Assembly: GCF_007830635.1 (NCBI RefSeq)
Contig: NZ_VLLA01000006.1
Span: 223,102 to 287,101, forward strand
Direction: 5' to 3'
DNA length: 64,000 bases
Origin: Bradyrhizobium huanghuaihaiense
GTDB lineage: Bacteria > Pseudomonadota > Alphaproteobacteria > Rhizobiales > Xanthobacteraceae
Shown: positions 53,594-62,593 of the stretch, piece after piece
How the letters are laid out: every line of letters begins with the position of its first letter
Position numbering within the stretch: position 1 is the first letter of the stretch
The notes under the pieces: model-generated
Database searches by the model: none
The model's input: the letters and a program-made list of their open reading frames with translations, nothing else
Told to the model about the DNA's origin: nothing
Program-made: the position numbers and the translations under genes

Positions 53594-54480
53594 CGCGTGA
53601 TCTCCTGCCGGATGTCGACGGTGCGCAGGATCAGCGAGACGATCGCGACCAGCACCAGCGTCAGCAGCACGGCGCTGGCCGCCGCCGTCGGATATTGCAG
53701 CACACCGACGTCCTCGTAGAAGGCGCTGACCACCGAGGCCGAGCCGCCGCCCGACATCACCTTGACCACGAAGAAGTCGCCCATCACGATCGAGACCACG
53801 AAGATGGTGCCGAGCGCGATGCCACTCTTGGACATCGGCACCACGATCAGGCGCATGATGTCGAAGCGGCTGGCGCCGGCGTCGATCGCGGCCTCGATCA
53901 GCTTCTTGTCGATCCGCGCCATGGAATTGAAGATCGGCACGATCATGAAGATCGTGAGCTGGTGGACATAGGCGATCACAACCGCGAGGTCGGAGAACAG
54001 CAATACTTCCAGCGGTTGGCGGATCACACCAAGCGCGAGCAGCGCCTGGTTGATCAGGCCTTCCTTGCCGAGCAGTGGAATCCAGGAAATCATCCGGATG
54101 ATGTTCGAGGTCCAGAACGGCACCGTGCACAGGAGGAACAGCCCGATCGCAAGCAACTGGTTGCGGACGTGGAACACCAGGAAATAGGCGACGAGGAAGC
54201 CGATGATCAGCGTGAAGATCCAGGTCAGCACCGTGAACTTGATCGTCGCCAGATACAGTTTCAGCGTCAGCGCCGAGTGCAGCACCTCGACATAGCTCGC
54301 CAGCGTGAAGCCGGGTGTGAGCCCGCCAAAGCCATCGGTGGCGAAGAAGCTTGCCGCCAACACGACCAGGATCGGCGCCACGAAGAACGGCACCAGCACC
54401 AGGACCAGCGGCGAGACGTAGAGCCAGCCGGCCAGATTGGATCGCGATGGAGTTGGACTTGGAGTTGGACTCGGCTGCAT
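53590..54480 (-). CDS. ABC importer permease (PotB-like)
   Basis: 296 aa from ATG 54480 (MQPSPTPSPTPSRSNLAGWL), whose start is a short Pro/Ser/Thr repeat. The EAA loop IEAAIDAGASRFDIMRLIVV is visible, and about six membrane helices. Forms the permease heterodimer with the PotC-like protein. 77 bp after the binding-protein gene. Confidence 0.93.
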   Translation of the reverse strand: MQPSPTPSPTPSRSNLAGWLYVSPLVLVLVPFFVAPILVVLAASFFATDGFGGLTPGFTLASYVEVLHSALTLKLYLATIKFTVLTWIFTLIIGFLVAYFLVFHVRNQLLAIGLFLLCTVPFWTSNIIRMISWIPLLGKEGLINQALLALGVIRQPLEVLLFSDLAVVIAYVHQLTIFMIVPIFNSMARIDKKLIEAAIDAGASRFDIMRLIVVPMSKSGIALGTIFVVSIVMGDFFVVKVMSGGGSASVVSAFYEDVGVLQYPTAAASAVLLTLVLVAIVSLILRTVDIRQEITR

Positions 54481-54557
54481 GTCAGCGAACGCCTCGACGT
54501 CGATCTCACCCGCCGGCGCGTCGCCGCGCCGGCGCCTTTCGTCAGGGAAAGCAGGTT

Positions 54558-55907
54558 TCAGGCCACCTTGAAGTCGTTCCAGCGCTTGTTCATGTAGGCG
54601 GCCTCGTCCATCAGCGTGTTCCAGCACGAGATGTTCTTGACGCGGTCGAGGAACGAGCCGCCGTCACGCTTGGTGCCGGCCTTCTCCATCGCGACTCCGT
54701 AGGGATCGTTGACGACCTCCGGCGCGGGCTGGCCCTCGTACCAGAACGCCCATTCGGCGGGAGTGAGGAATTTCTTCGCGGTCGAGGGCACCGGGCTGTA
54801 ATAGCCGTAGCGCGCGACGAAGCCGCCCTGCCAGCCCGAGAGGTACCAGTTGAGATATTCGTAGGCCGCATCGAGCTTCTTGCCGGAGAGATGCTTCATC
54901 AGGCCCATGCCGTTGCACCAGCCGCGATAGCCTTCCTTGCCGTTCTTGACGTTGACCGGCGCGTAGACGCAGGGAATTTCCTTGACGCGCACCGCGGCAA
55001 CTGCCGGCGACCACATCGACTGGATCACCACCTCGCCCGCCGCCATCAGCTGCACCGACTGGTCGAAGGTGGTCCAGGTCGCGCGGAACTGGCCCTGCTT
55101 CTTGAGCTCGATCAGCTTGTTGCAGGTGAAGTCGATCTCCTCCTTGGTCATGTTGCCCTTATTGCCGTACTTGATCAGCCCGGCGCTTTCGAAGCAGAGC
55201 GCGGCGTCCATGATGCCGATCGCGGGGACGTCGAGGATCGCGGCCTTGCCCTTGAATTTCGGATCGATCAGGTCCTTCCACTCGGTCACTTCATGGCCGA
55301 CGAGGTCGGGGCGGTAGCCGATGGAGTCGGCGTTGTAGACCTGCGGCAGGAAGGTCGCCCATTCGGTGACGCCGTCATTGAGATCGGTCGCATCGGGCTT
55401 GGCGATGTACATGGCTTCATAGGGCGAGATGCCCTGGCGCGGGATCTTGTGGCCGTCGATCTCGCCCTTGGTGAAGATCGGCAGGATGTTGTCGAACTCC
55501 TTGATCTTCTTGACCTCGATGCCCTGGATCACGCCGCGCTTGGCCGCCAGCTTGGCCTGCCAGCCCTCGAGATCGGCGATATCGACCGTATTAGGCTGGC
55601 TTATGAAGCGGTTGATGGCGGCGGAGGTGTCGAGGTTCTGCATCGTCACCTTGAAGCCGAGATCCTTGGCCGCCTGGTCGCCGATCGCCTTGACCACCGA
55701 ATAGGACACACCGACATGGCGCAGCTCGATGTCCTTGATCTCCTGCGCCCAGATGGTCGGGAATCCGCGGATCGCGTCCGACCCGGCGGCTGCGCCCGCA
55801 ACTGCGGCCGCCCCCTTCAACAGCGTGCGCCGGCTCAGGTTTTTCGTAAGTGCCGCTTCCGTTCCCGCCGGATCGGAAGTGGATGTCCCCTTAATCCTGT
55901 CAGACAT
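54558..55907 (-). CDS. ABC transporter substrate-binding protein (PotD/spermidine-like) with Tat signal
   Basis: 449 aa from ATG 55907; GAGGG lies just upstream. A twin-arginine signal (LSRRTLLKGAAAVAGAAAGS) near residues 23-45 leads to a periplasmic binding domain (IELRHVGVSYSVVKAIGDQA). First gene of the eight-gene operon, so substrate capture starts the pathway. Binds an amine-like compound by family; the real ligand is unknown. Confidence 0.92.
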   Translation of the reverse strand: MSDRIKGTSTSDPAGTEAALTKNLSRRTLLKGAAAVAGAAAGSDAIRGFPTIWAQEIKDIELRHVGVSYSVVKAIGDQAAKDLGFKVTMQNLDTSAAINRFISQPNTVDIADLEGWQAKLAAKRGVIQGIEVKKIKEFDNILPIFTKGEIDGHKIPRQGISPYEAMYIAKPDATDLNDGVTEWATFLPQVYNADSIGYRPDLVGHEVTEWKDLIDPKFKGKAAILDVPAIGIMDAALCFESAGLIKYGNKGNMTKEEIDFTCNKLIELKKQGQFRATWTTFDQSVQLMAAGEVVIQSMWSPAVAAVRVKEIPCVYAPVNVKNGKEGYRGWCNGMGLMKHLSGKKLDAAYEYLNWYLSGWQGGFVARYGYYSPVPSTAKKFLTPAEWAFWYEGQPAPEVVNDPYGVAMEKAGTKRDGGSFLDRVKNISCWNTLMDEAAYMNKRWNDFKVA

Positions 55908-56102
55908 GGCAACCCTCATTGGTTACGATGAACGCTCGCCCCGATCGCCACTGATCGGCCGCGGATGTGATCAGTTGCGCGTGAGGCTATGGCTGAGTTT
56001 TTGCGAAGTAAAATTGGAAGTAAAAATTCGCGATATAAACGCGGCTAATGGATCGGACCGCTGCATCTGCTTTTGGCAGCGCGCATAAGAAGGCATCAGG
56101 AC

Positions 56103-57629
56103 GTGCATACTGGGACGGCGATCGGACGATGCGGCAACCTCCGCATCGTCAGCATGATCGGTGCCGCATTGCTCGTCGCGGCGACAGGTCGCGCAGCGTG
56201 CGCGAGCGAAGTCGTGATCGCACCGTCGCGCATGAAGGCGATCGGCACGGTCGATGCGCGCTTCCAATCCTACAATATCGAGATGGTGGAGGTGACGGGC
56301 GGGCGTTTCTGGAAGCCTTACGCGCAAGACAGGATGCAGCACGATCGCTATAGCGACAGGCCTCCGATTGATCTCGCCAACCCACGACTTCGCAAGCTCG
56401 CGGCGGCGCTGTCGCCGGCCTATATCCGCATCAGCGGCACCTGGGCGAACGCGACCTATGTCGCGGACACCGAGAGCGCGCCGTCCGCTCCGCCTGCCGG
56501 CTTCAATACCGTGCTCAGCCGCGCGCAGTGGCGCGGCGTCATCGACTTCGCCCGCGCGGCCGATGCGGAGATCGTGACGTCCTTTGCCATCAGCCCCGGC
56601 AGCCGCGACGCAAATGGCGTGTGGATGCCGGACCAGGCGCAGCGCCTCATCGATGCCACGCGCTCACTCGGCGGCCGCATCGCCGCCGCCGAGTTCATGA
56701 ACGAGCCGACGCTGGCGGCGAACAACGGCGCGCCGCCGGGATATGACGCGGAGGCGTATGGCCGCGACTTCAGGATCTTTCGCACGTGGATCCGGCGGTC
56801 GTCGCCGGAGACGTTGCTCCTCGGCCCGGGCTCCGTCGGCGACTCCCCATCTCCGTCAGCCGGCGGCATCCGCACGCGCGATCTGCTCGCAGCAATGGGA
56901 CTGGGCCTCGATCGCTTCTCCTACCATCACTACGGCACGCTCTCGCCCCGCTGCGGCGTCCATGACGATCCGATGCAGACCCTGTCGGACGACTGGCTGG
57001 CCCGCACGGACGCGACACTCGCCATCTACCGCGCGCTGCGCGACGCGTTCGAGCCGGGCAAGCCGATCTGGTTGACGGAGACGGCGGACGCCGCCTGCGG
57101 CGGCAATCCATGGGATGCCACCTTCCTCGACACATTCCGCTATCTCGACCAGCTCGGCCGTCTGGCAAAGGCCGGCGTGCAGGTGGTGATGCACAACACG
57201 CTCGCGGCCAGCGACTACGGCTTGCTCGACGAGTGGTCGTTTCGTCCGCGGCCGAACTATTGGGCCGCTCTGCTCTGGCGGCGGCTGATGGGCGCGACCG
57301 TGCTCGAAACGGAAACCGCCTCGATGCCCGGTTTTCACATCTACGCGCATTGTCATCCCGCGACGAAGGGCGGCGTCTCCGTGCTCCTCATCAACACCTC
57401 GCGGAACGCACCGCACGTCGTGACGCTGGCAGGCCCTGCCGAGCGCTACACGCTGCAAGCTGATCGCCTGCAAAGCGCGACCGTCCGATTGAATGGCGAG
57501 CCCCTGAGATTGGCCGCCAACGACGACCTTCCGCGCCTTGCGGCGCGCACCGCGCCTGCGGGTCGGCTCCGGCTGCCGCCGGCCAGCATCACCTTCCTGG
57601 TGATGCCGGACACCGCGGCCTGTCGCTGA
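56103..57629 (+). CDS. Secreted GH79-like glycosidase (probable)
   Basis: 508 aa from GTG 56103, chosen for AAGAAGG 9 bp upstream; TTG 56073 and ATG 56154 are alternatives. A signal peptide (MIGAALLVAATGRAACASEV) follows. The catalytic pair fits GH-A type retaining enzymes: acid/base in AAEFMNEPTLAANN and nucleophile in PIWLTETADAACGG. This pattern recalls heparanase/beta-glucuronidase family GH79. Alone in its strand context; convergent with an MFS gene. Confidence 0.75.
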   Translation: MHTGTAIGRCGNLRIVSMIGAALLVAATGRAACASEVVIAPSRMKAIGTVDARFQSYNIEMVEVTGGRFWKPYAQDRMQHDRYSDRPPIDLANPRLRKLAAALSPAYIRISGTWANATYVADTESAPSAPPAGFNTVLSRAQWRGVIDFARAADAEIVTSFAISPGSRDANGVWMPDQAQRLIDATRSLGGRIAAAEFMNEPTLAANNGAPPGYDAEAYGRDFRIFRTWIRRSSPETLLLGPGSVGDSPSPSAGGIRTRDLLAAMGLGLDRFSYHHYGTLSPRCGVHDDPMQTLSDDWLARTDATLAIYRALRDAFEPGKPIWLTETADAACGGNPWDATFLDTFRYLDQLGRLAKAGVQVVMHNTLAASDYGLLDEWSFRPRPNYWAALLWRRLMGATVLETETASMPGFHIYAHCHPATKGGVSVLLINTSRNAPHVVTLAGPAERYTLQADRLQSATVRLNGEPLRLAANDDLPRLAARTAPAGRLRLPPASITFLVMPDTAACR

Positions 57630-57638
57630 CGCTAGCTG

Positions 57639-58937
57639 CTATTTCAGATCGTCGCGCGCCGTCTCCGGCGCCAGCAGGGTCGCGATGATCGTGATGATCG
57701 AGAGCCCGATGATGTACACCGACACAGCCCAGTACGATCCGGCCCACGCCAGCAGCGCGGTTGCGATCAACGGCGAGAAGCCGCCGCTGAGCGCAGCCGC
57801 GACGTTGGCACCGAGCGAGGCGCCGCTGTAGCGCACCTGGGTGCGGAACAGCTCCGGCATGAACGCCGCCTTCGGCCCGAACAGCAGCGCATGGGTCAGC
57901 GTCATCGTGACGACGAGCGCGAGCGTGATCAGCGCCGGCTCTTTGGTGTCGAGGAACCAGAACAGCGGAAACGCCAGCGCCACCGAGAACACGCCGCCGG
58001 CGAGATACAGCGCCCTGCGGCCGAAGATGTCGGAGAGCCAGCCGGCGAGCGGCAACGTCGCGAACTCGACGATCGCGGCATAGACCACCGCGTTCAGGAT
58101 CACCTGGCGCGGAAGGCCGAGCTTCGTCGTGGCGTAGACCACGGTGAAGACGGTGAGGAGATAAGCGAGTCCGACCTCCGACACGGTAATGCCGACCGCG
58201 AGCAAAAAGCTGCGCCAGTCGCGGCGCAGCACCTCCAGCACCGGCTGCGCCAGCACCTCCTTGCGCTCGACGACTTCCTTGAAGTGCGGCGTCTCGGCCA
58301 GCCTGAGCCGCACGATGAAGCCGACGCCGACCAGCACAATGCTGATCCAGAACGGCACGCGCCAGCCCCAGCTCAAGAAGTCGGCCTCGGGCAGCTGCGT
58401 CATCAGCGCAAAGATGCCGGTGGATGCGGCGACGCCGACGGGAAAGCCGATCTGCACCAGGCTGCCGTAGAAGCCGCGGCGGTTGCCGGCATGCTCGATC
58501 ACCATCACGACCGCTCCGCTCCACTCGCCCCCGAGCCCGATGCCCTGGACGAAGCGCAAGGCGATCAGCAGGATCGGCGCCCAGACGCCGATCTGGCTGT
58601 AAGTCGGCAGGCAGCCGATCAGGAAGGTGCCGAGCCCCATCGCGATCATGGTCGCGACCAGCATGGTCTTGCGGCCGAGCCGGTCGCCGTAATGCCCGAT
58701 GATAGCGCCGCCGATCGGCCGCGCCACGAAGCCGACCGCATAGGTCGAGAACGCGACCAGCGTGCCGACGAACGGGTCGAAGCTCGGAAAGAACAGCTTG
58801 TTGAAGACGAGTGCCGCGGCCGTGCCGTAGATCAGGAAATCGTACCACTCGATCGCGGTGCCGAGCGCGCTCGCCCACACCACATGCGCCGTCGTCGATC
58901 TCTCCGTCGCCGCGGCGACCCCCGTTGCTGCCGTCAT
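57639..58937 (-). CDS. MFS transporter, metabolite:H+ symporter (MHS) type
   Basis: 432 aa from ATG 58937 (MTAATGVAAATERSTTAHVV); an open frame to 59174 comes from a dispersed repeat and is rejected. Signature MHS segments: ASALGTAIEWYDFLIYGTAA, IGHYGDRLGRKTMLV, GIGLGGEWSGAVVMV, ETPHFKEVVERKEV. Twelve membrane helices. Imports an organic acid or related metabolite. Convergent with the glycosidase, 9 bp between stop codons. Confidence 0.93.
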   Translation of the reverse strand: MTAATGVAAATERSTTAHVVWASALGTAIEWYDFLIYGTAAALVFNKLFFPSFDPFVGTLVAFSTYAVGFVARPIGGAIIGHYGDRLGRKTMLVATMIAMGLGTFLIGCLPTYSQIGVWAPILLIALRFVQGIGLGGEWSGAVVMVIEHAGNRRGFYGSLVQIGFPVGVAASTGIFALMTQLPEADFLSWGWRVPFWISIVLVGVGFIVRLRLAETPHFKEVVERKEVLAQPVLEVLRRDWRSFLLAVGITVSEVGLAYLLTVFTVVYATTKLGLPRQVILNAVVYAAIVEFATLPLAGWLSDIFGRRALYLAGGVFSVALAFPLFWFLDTKEPALITLALVVTMTLTHALLFGPKAAFMPELFRTQVRYSGASLGANVAAALSGGFSPLIATALLAWAGSYWAVSVYIIGLSIITIIATLLAPETARDDLK

Positions 58938-59016
58938 GCCATGCCCCAAAAGATTTCCGGATGGCATCATGGCCAATCGCGGGTAGGGTTGCAACCTGCG
59001 GAGGCATTTGATCGCT

Positions 59017-59154
59017 CTCGTGCCCCGGACGCTGCGCAGCACGAAGTGATGCGCTGCAGAGCCGGGGCCCATATTTCCTCGAGCACTCCCTGCGGCATGG
59101 GTCCCGGCTCTGCGCAGCAGCGCAAAGATCGCTGCAGCGCGTCCGGGACACGAG
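59017..59154. repeat. Large palindromic repeat unit upstream of MFS gene
   Basis: Ends CTCGTGCCCCGGACGCTGCG and GCGCGTCCGGGACACGAG are inverted. Inner arms AGAGCCGGGGCCCAT and ATGGGTCCCGGCTCT also pair. It lies about 80 bp upstream of the MFS start and begins a repeat-rich gap. Confidence 0.85.
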
Positions 59155-59175
59155 AGTGCCGGGTGCCGCCACATC

Positions 59176-59298
59176 CGTCATTGCGAGGAGCCCTTGCGAC
59201 GAAGCAATCCAGAATCCCTCAACGGAAAGACTCTGGATTGCTTCGCGGAGCCTGTCATCGGGCCGCGCTTCGCGCGGACCCGTTGGCTCGCAATGACG
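59176..59298. repeat. Dispersed palindromic repeat (CGTCATTGCGAG family), copy 3
   Basis: Begins CGTCATTGCGAGGAGCCCTT, has GAAGCAATCCAG and CTGGATTGCTTC inner arms and ends CTCGCAATGACG. A 40-base insertion (CGGAGCCTGTCATCGGGCCG onward) makes it longer than the other copies. Confidence 0.85.
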
Positions 59299-59301
59299 GT
59301 G

Positions 59302-59328
59302 GTGAGGCAGATGTGCATCCTGCCTCAC
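59302..59328. repeat. Short inverted repeat between dispersed repeats
   Basis: GTGAGGCA and TGCCTCAC pair around an 11-base loop. It sits between two dispersed repeats. Confidence 0.6.
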
Positions 59329-59333
59329 CATCG

Positions 59334-59453
59334 TCGTCCTGGCGAAAGCCAGGACCCATTACCCCGGTCAGCATTATCAAACACGCACTGTGGCTACAGC
59401 GTCCGAAACAAAGCCTCTTGTGGTTATGGGTCCTGGGCTTTCGCCAGGACGAC
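59334..59453. repeat. Palindromic repeat (GTCGTCCTGGCGAAAGCC family), copy 1
   Basis: Ends GTCGTCCTGGCGAAAGCCAG and GGCTTTCGCCAGGACGAC are inverted; AGGACCCATTAC and ATGGGTCCT are inner arms. Copy 2 is at 63398-63518. The remaining gap to the next gene (59454-59618) shows AT-rich promoter-like sequence but no gene. Confidence 0.85.
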
Positions 59454-59618
59454 ACCGCGTAGAGGGCACCGACATTCCAACTCACCGCTCTCAGCCCTGC
59501 CCCGTGGAACCCATCCCCACCCTCTTATTCGCCATTGACAAACTAATTCGCCATTATCTAATTTGTCGCCAGAACAACCCGCCGCCCCAAGCGGCCCATA
59601 AAAAGCGAGGGAACGACG

Positions 59619-60833
59619 ATGAGAGTGTTTCTGGCCGGCGCCATGCTCGCGGCCATGACTTCGGCTGCCATGACCACCGCAGCTACCGCGCAAGTCTCCG
59701 ACGACGCGGTGCGGATCGGCGTGCTGACGGACCTGTCGAGCTGGGGCCGCGACAACAGCGGGCCGGGCTCTGTCGAGGCCGCCAAGATGGCCGTGGAGGA
59801 ATTCGGGCCGACCGTGCTCGGCAAGCCGATCGAGATCATCAGCGCCGACCATCAGATGAAGACCGACGTCGGCGTGCAGATCGTGCGCGGCTGGTTCGAC
59901 AACGGCAAGGTCGATGCGGTCGTCGACATCCCCAATTCCGGCATCGCCATCGCCGTGCACAACATGGTGCGCGAGCGCAACAAGATCGCCCTGCTCTCCG
60001 GCCCCGGCGCGAGCTCGCTGACGGACGAGCTGTGCAGCCCCAACACCGTGCACTTCACCTACGACACCTACGCGCTGTCGAAGGTGACGGCCTCCGCCGT
60101 GATCAAGGAAGGCGGAAAATCCTGGTACTTCATCACCGCGGATTACGCCTTCGGCCAGCAGCTCGAGAAGGACGCGACGCGCTTCATCAACGAGATGGGC
60201 GGCAAGGTGCTCGGCGGCGTGAAGCATCCGACCAACACCGCCGACTTTTCCTCCTTCGCGCTGCAGGCCCAGAGCTCGAAATCCGACGTGGTCGCCTTCG
60301 CCAATGCCGGCCAGGACACCGACAACGCGATCAAGCAATCCGGCGAGTTCGGCCTCGTCCAGGGCGGCCAGAAGCTGGTCGGCCTCCTGATGTTCGACAC
60401 CGACGTGCATGCGATCGGGCTGAAGGCCGCGCAGGGCACCTACATGACCACGGCCGCGTACTGGAATATGGACGAGGCAACCCGTGCCTGGTCCAAGAAG
60501 TTCTACGAGCGCACCAAGGTGATGCCGACCATGATCCATACCGGCGTGTACGGCTCGGTGCTGCATTATCTGAAAGGCATCAAGGCTGCAGGCACCGACG
60601 ATCCCGCCAAGGTGATGGCGAAGATGCGCGAGCTGCCGATTGAGGATATCTTCGTCCACGGTGGCAAGTTGCGCGAGGACGGCCGCGTCATCCGCGACAT
60701 GTATCTCGCCAAGGTGAAAACGCCCGAGCAGTCCAAGGAGCCCTGGGATTATCTGGATATCGTCAAGACCGTGAAGGGCGAGGACGCCTTCCGTCCGGTC
60801 TCCGAGTCCAAATGTCCGCTGCTGAAGAAGTGA
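59619..60833 (+). CDS. Branched-chain amino-acid type ABC binding protein
   Basis: 404 aa. Signal peptide MRVFLAGAMLAAMTSAAMTT, cleavage near TAQV. Peripla_BP_6 features: VRIGVLTDLSSWGRDNSGPG, KIALLSGPGASSLTDELC, KSWYFITADYAFGQQLEKD. Soluble periplasmic receptor. No permease or ATPase gene of this type follows in the window, so it either works with partners elsewhere or senses the substrate of the next gene. 8 bp before the FAD gene. Confidence 0.92.
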   Translation: MRVFLAGAMLAAMTSAAMTTAATAQVSDDAVRIGVLTDLSSWGRDNSGPGSVEAAKMAVEEFGPTVLGKPIEIISADHQMKTDVGVQIVRGWFDNGKVDAVVDIPNSGIAIAVHNMVRERNKIALLSGPGASSLTDELCSPNTVHFTYDTYALSKVTASAVIKEGGKSWYFITADYAFGQQLEKDATRFINEMGGKVLGGVKHPTNTADFSSFALQAQSSKSDVVAFANAGQDTDNAIKQSGEFGLVQGGQKLVGLLMFDTDVHAIGLKAAQGTYMTTAAYWNMDEATRAWSKKFYERTKVMPTMIHTGVYGSVLHYLKGIKAAGTDDPAKVMAKMRELPIEDIFVHGGKLREDGRVIRDMYLAKVKTPEQSKEPWDYLDIVKTVKGEDAFRPVSESKCPLLKK

Positions 60834-60841
60834 GGTGAGCG

Positions 60842-62575
60842 ATGACCGGCAACGAGCACAACGCAGCTGAGACTTACGAGTGCGACGTGCTCGTGGCCGG
60901 ATCGGGTTGCTCCGGCATGTCTGCCGCGATCACCGCGCGCCACCGCGGCCTCGACGTGCTGATCGTCGAGAAGGAGCCGCGCTTCGGCGGTACCACCGCT
61001 CGCTCCGGCGGCTGGCTGTGGATTCCCGGCACCTCGCTGGCGAAGGCATACGGCATCGAGGAAACACCCGAGCAGGCGCGCACTTACTTGCGGCACGAAG
61101 CCGGCAACAATTACGACGCCGCGCGCGTCGACGCCTTCCTCAGCGCCGGCCCCGAAGCCGTCGATTTCTTCACCACCAGGACGGCACTGCGCTTCGACAT
61201 GCCGCTGGTGTTCCCGGACTATCATGCCGAAGCACCCGGCGGCGCCCAGGGCGGCCGCTCCATGGTGACGCGCCCGTTCGACGGCCGCGAGCTTGGCGAC
61301 CAGATCAAGACGCTCGGCATGCCGCTGCCGGAACTCACCGTGTTCGGCATGATGCTTGGAAGCGGCAAGGAGATCATCCATTTCATGCGCGTGACGAAAT
61401 CGCTGACTTCGGCGGTCTATGTCGCCAAGCGCCTGTCGCGCCATCTGATGGACGTACTGCGCTACGGGCGCGGCATGACGCTGACCAATGGCAATGCGCT
61501 CGCGGGACGCCTTGCGAAGTCCGCGCTCGATCTCAAGATTCCGATGTGGCTGTCTTCGCCCGTTCGCGAGCTGACCGTGGAGAACGGCACTGTCACCGGC
61601 GCCATCGTCTCGCACGAGGGACGCGACGTGCGCGTTCGCGCACGGCAGGGCGTCGTGCTCGCCTGCGGCGGCTTCCCGCATGATGTCGAACGGCGCAAGA
61701 AAATGTTCCCGCACGCACCGACCGGCAATGAGCATTTCTCGCCCGGCCCGACCGGCAATACCGGCGATGGCCTGCGCCTTGCGGAAAGCGCCGGGGGACG
61801 CATCGAGGACCGCCTGCCGAACGCGGCAGCCTGGGTGCCGGTATCGCTGACCACGCGCAAGGACGGATCGAAGGGCGTGATGCCGCACTTCATCGACCGC
61901 GCCAAGCCCGGCGTGATCGCGGTGATGCGCGACGGCAGGCGCTTTGCCAATGAGGGCAATTCCTATCACGACTTCGTCCAGGCCATGATCAAGGCCGCCA
62001 AGCCTGGCGACGAGATCGCGGCGTACCTCGTCTGCGATCACCAGACGCTGCGCAAATACGGCCTCGGCTGCGTGCCACCCTTCCCGATGCCGCTGGGTCA
62101 TCACCTCAATACCGGCTATCTCATGCGCGGCGATACGCTGGAAGGGCTGGCGGCAAAGGCCGGCATCGATGCGAAGGCGTTCACCGAGACGGTCAAGCAA
62201 TTCAATGCAACCGCGCCGTTGGGACATGATGCCGCCTTCGGCAAGGGTTCAAAAGCCTATAACCGCTATCAGGGCGACGCGCTGCATGGTCCGAACCCCT
62301 GCGTCGCGCCGATCGAGAACGGCCCGTTCTACGCGATCAAGATGGTGATCGGCGATCTCGGCACCTATGCCGGCATCGTCACCGACGAGAACGCGCGGGC
62401 GCTCGATGGCGAAGGCCGGGTGATTCCCGGCCTCTATGCCGCCGGCAACGACATGGCGAGCATCATGGGCGGCAATTATCCCGGCGCCGGCATCACGCTT
62501 GGGCCGGCGCTGACCTTCGGCTACATTGCCGGCCGTCATCTCGCCGAGAGCGCCGCGAGGCGCAACGCGGCGTAA
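60842..62575 (+). CDS. FAD-dependent dehydrogenase (FAD_binding_2, ketosteroid dehydrogenase/fumarate reductase type)
   Basis: 577 aa. Rossmann motif VLVAGSGCSGMSAAITARHR and VEKEPRFGGTTARSGG near the start, then LVFPDYHAEAPGGAQGG and the terminal GGNYPGAGITLGPALTFGYI. This is the 3-oxosteroid 1-dehydrogenase/fumarate reductase flavoprotein superfamily; the substrate is not readable. It begins 8 bp after the binding-protein gene, and an IclR gene follows by 18 bp. Confidence 0.9.
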   Translation: MTGNEHNAAETYECDVLVAGSGCSGMSAAITARHRGLDVLIVEKEPRFGGTTARSGGWLWIPGTSLAKAYGIEETPEQARTYLRHEAGNNYDAARVDAFLSAGPEAVDFFTTRTALRFDMPLVFPDYHAEAPGGAQGGRSMVTRPFDGRELGDQIKTLGMPLPELTVFGMMLGSGKEIIHFMRVTKSLTSAVYVAKRLSRHLMDVLRYGRGMTLTNGNALAGRLAKSALDLKIPMWLSSPVRELTVENGTVTGAIVSHEGRDVRVRARQGVVLACGGFPHDVERRKKMFPHAPTGNEHFSPGPTGNTGDGLRLAESAGGRIEDRLPNAAAWVPVSLTTRKDGSKGVMPHFIDRAKPGVIAVMRDGRRFANEGNSYHDFVQAMIKAAKPGDEIAAYLVCDHQTLRKYGLGCVPPFPMPLGHHLNTGYLMRGDTLEGLAAKAGIDAKAFTETVKQFNATAPLGHDAAFGKGSKAYNRYQGDALHGPNPCVAPIENGPFYAIKMVIGDLGTYAGIVTDENARALDGEGRVIPGLYAAGNDMASIMGGNYPGAGITLGPALTFGYIAGRHLAESAARRNAA

Positions 62576-62593
62576 GCCAACGTCTGGAGGCGC

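Noticed and set aside
57589..59462. Long frames of 523-580 codons on both strands around the MFS gene
   Set aside because: Shadows of the MFS gene that extend into the dispersed repeats.
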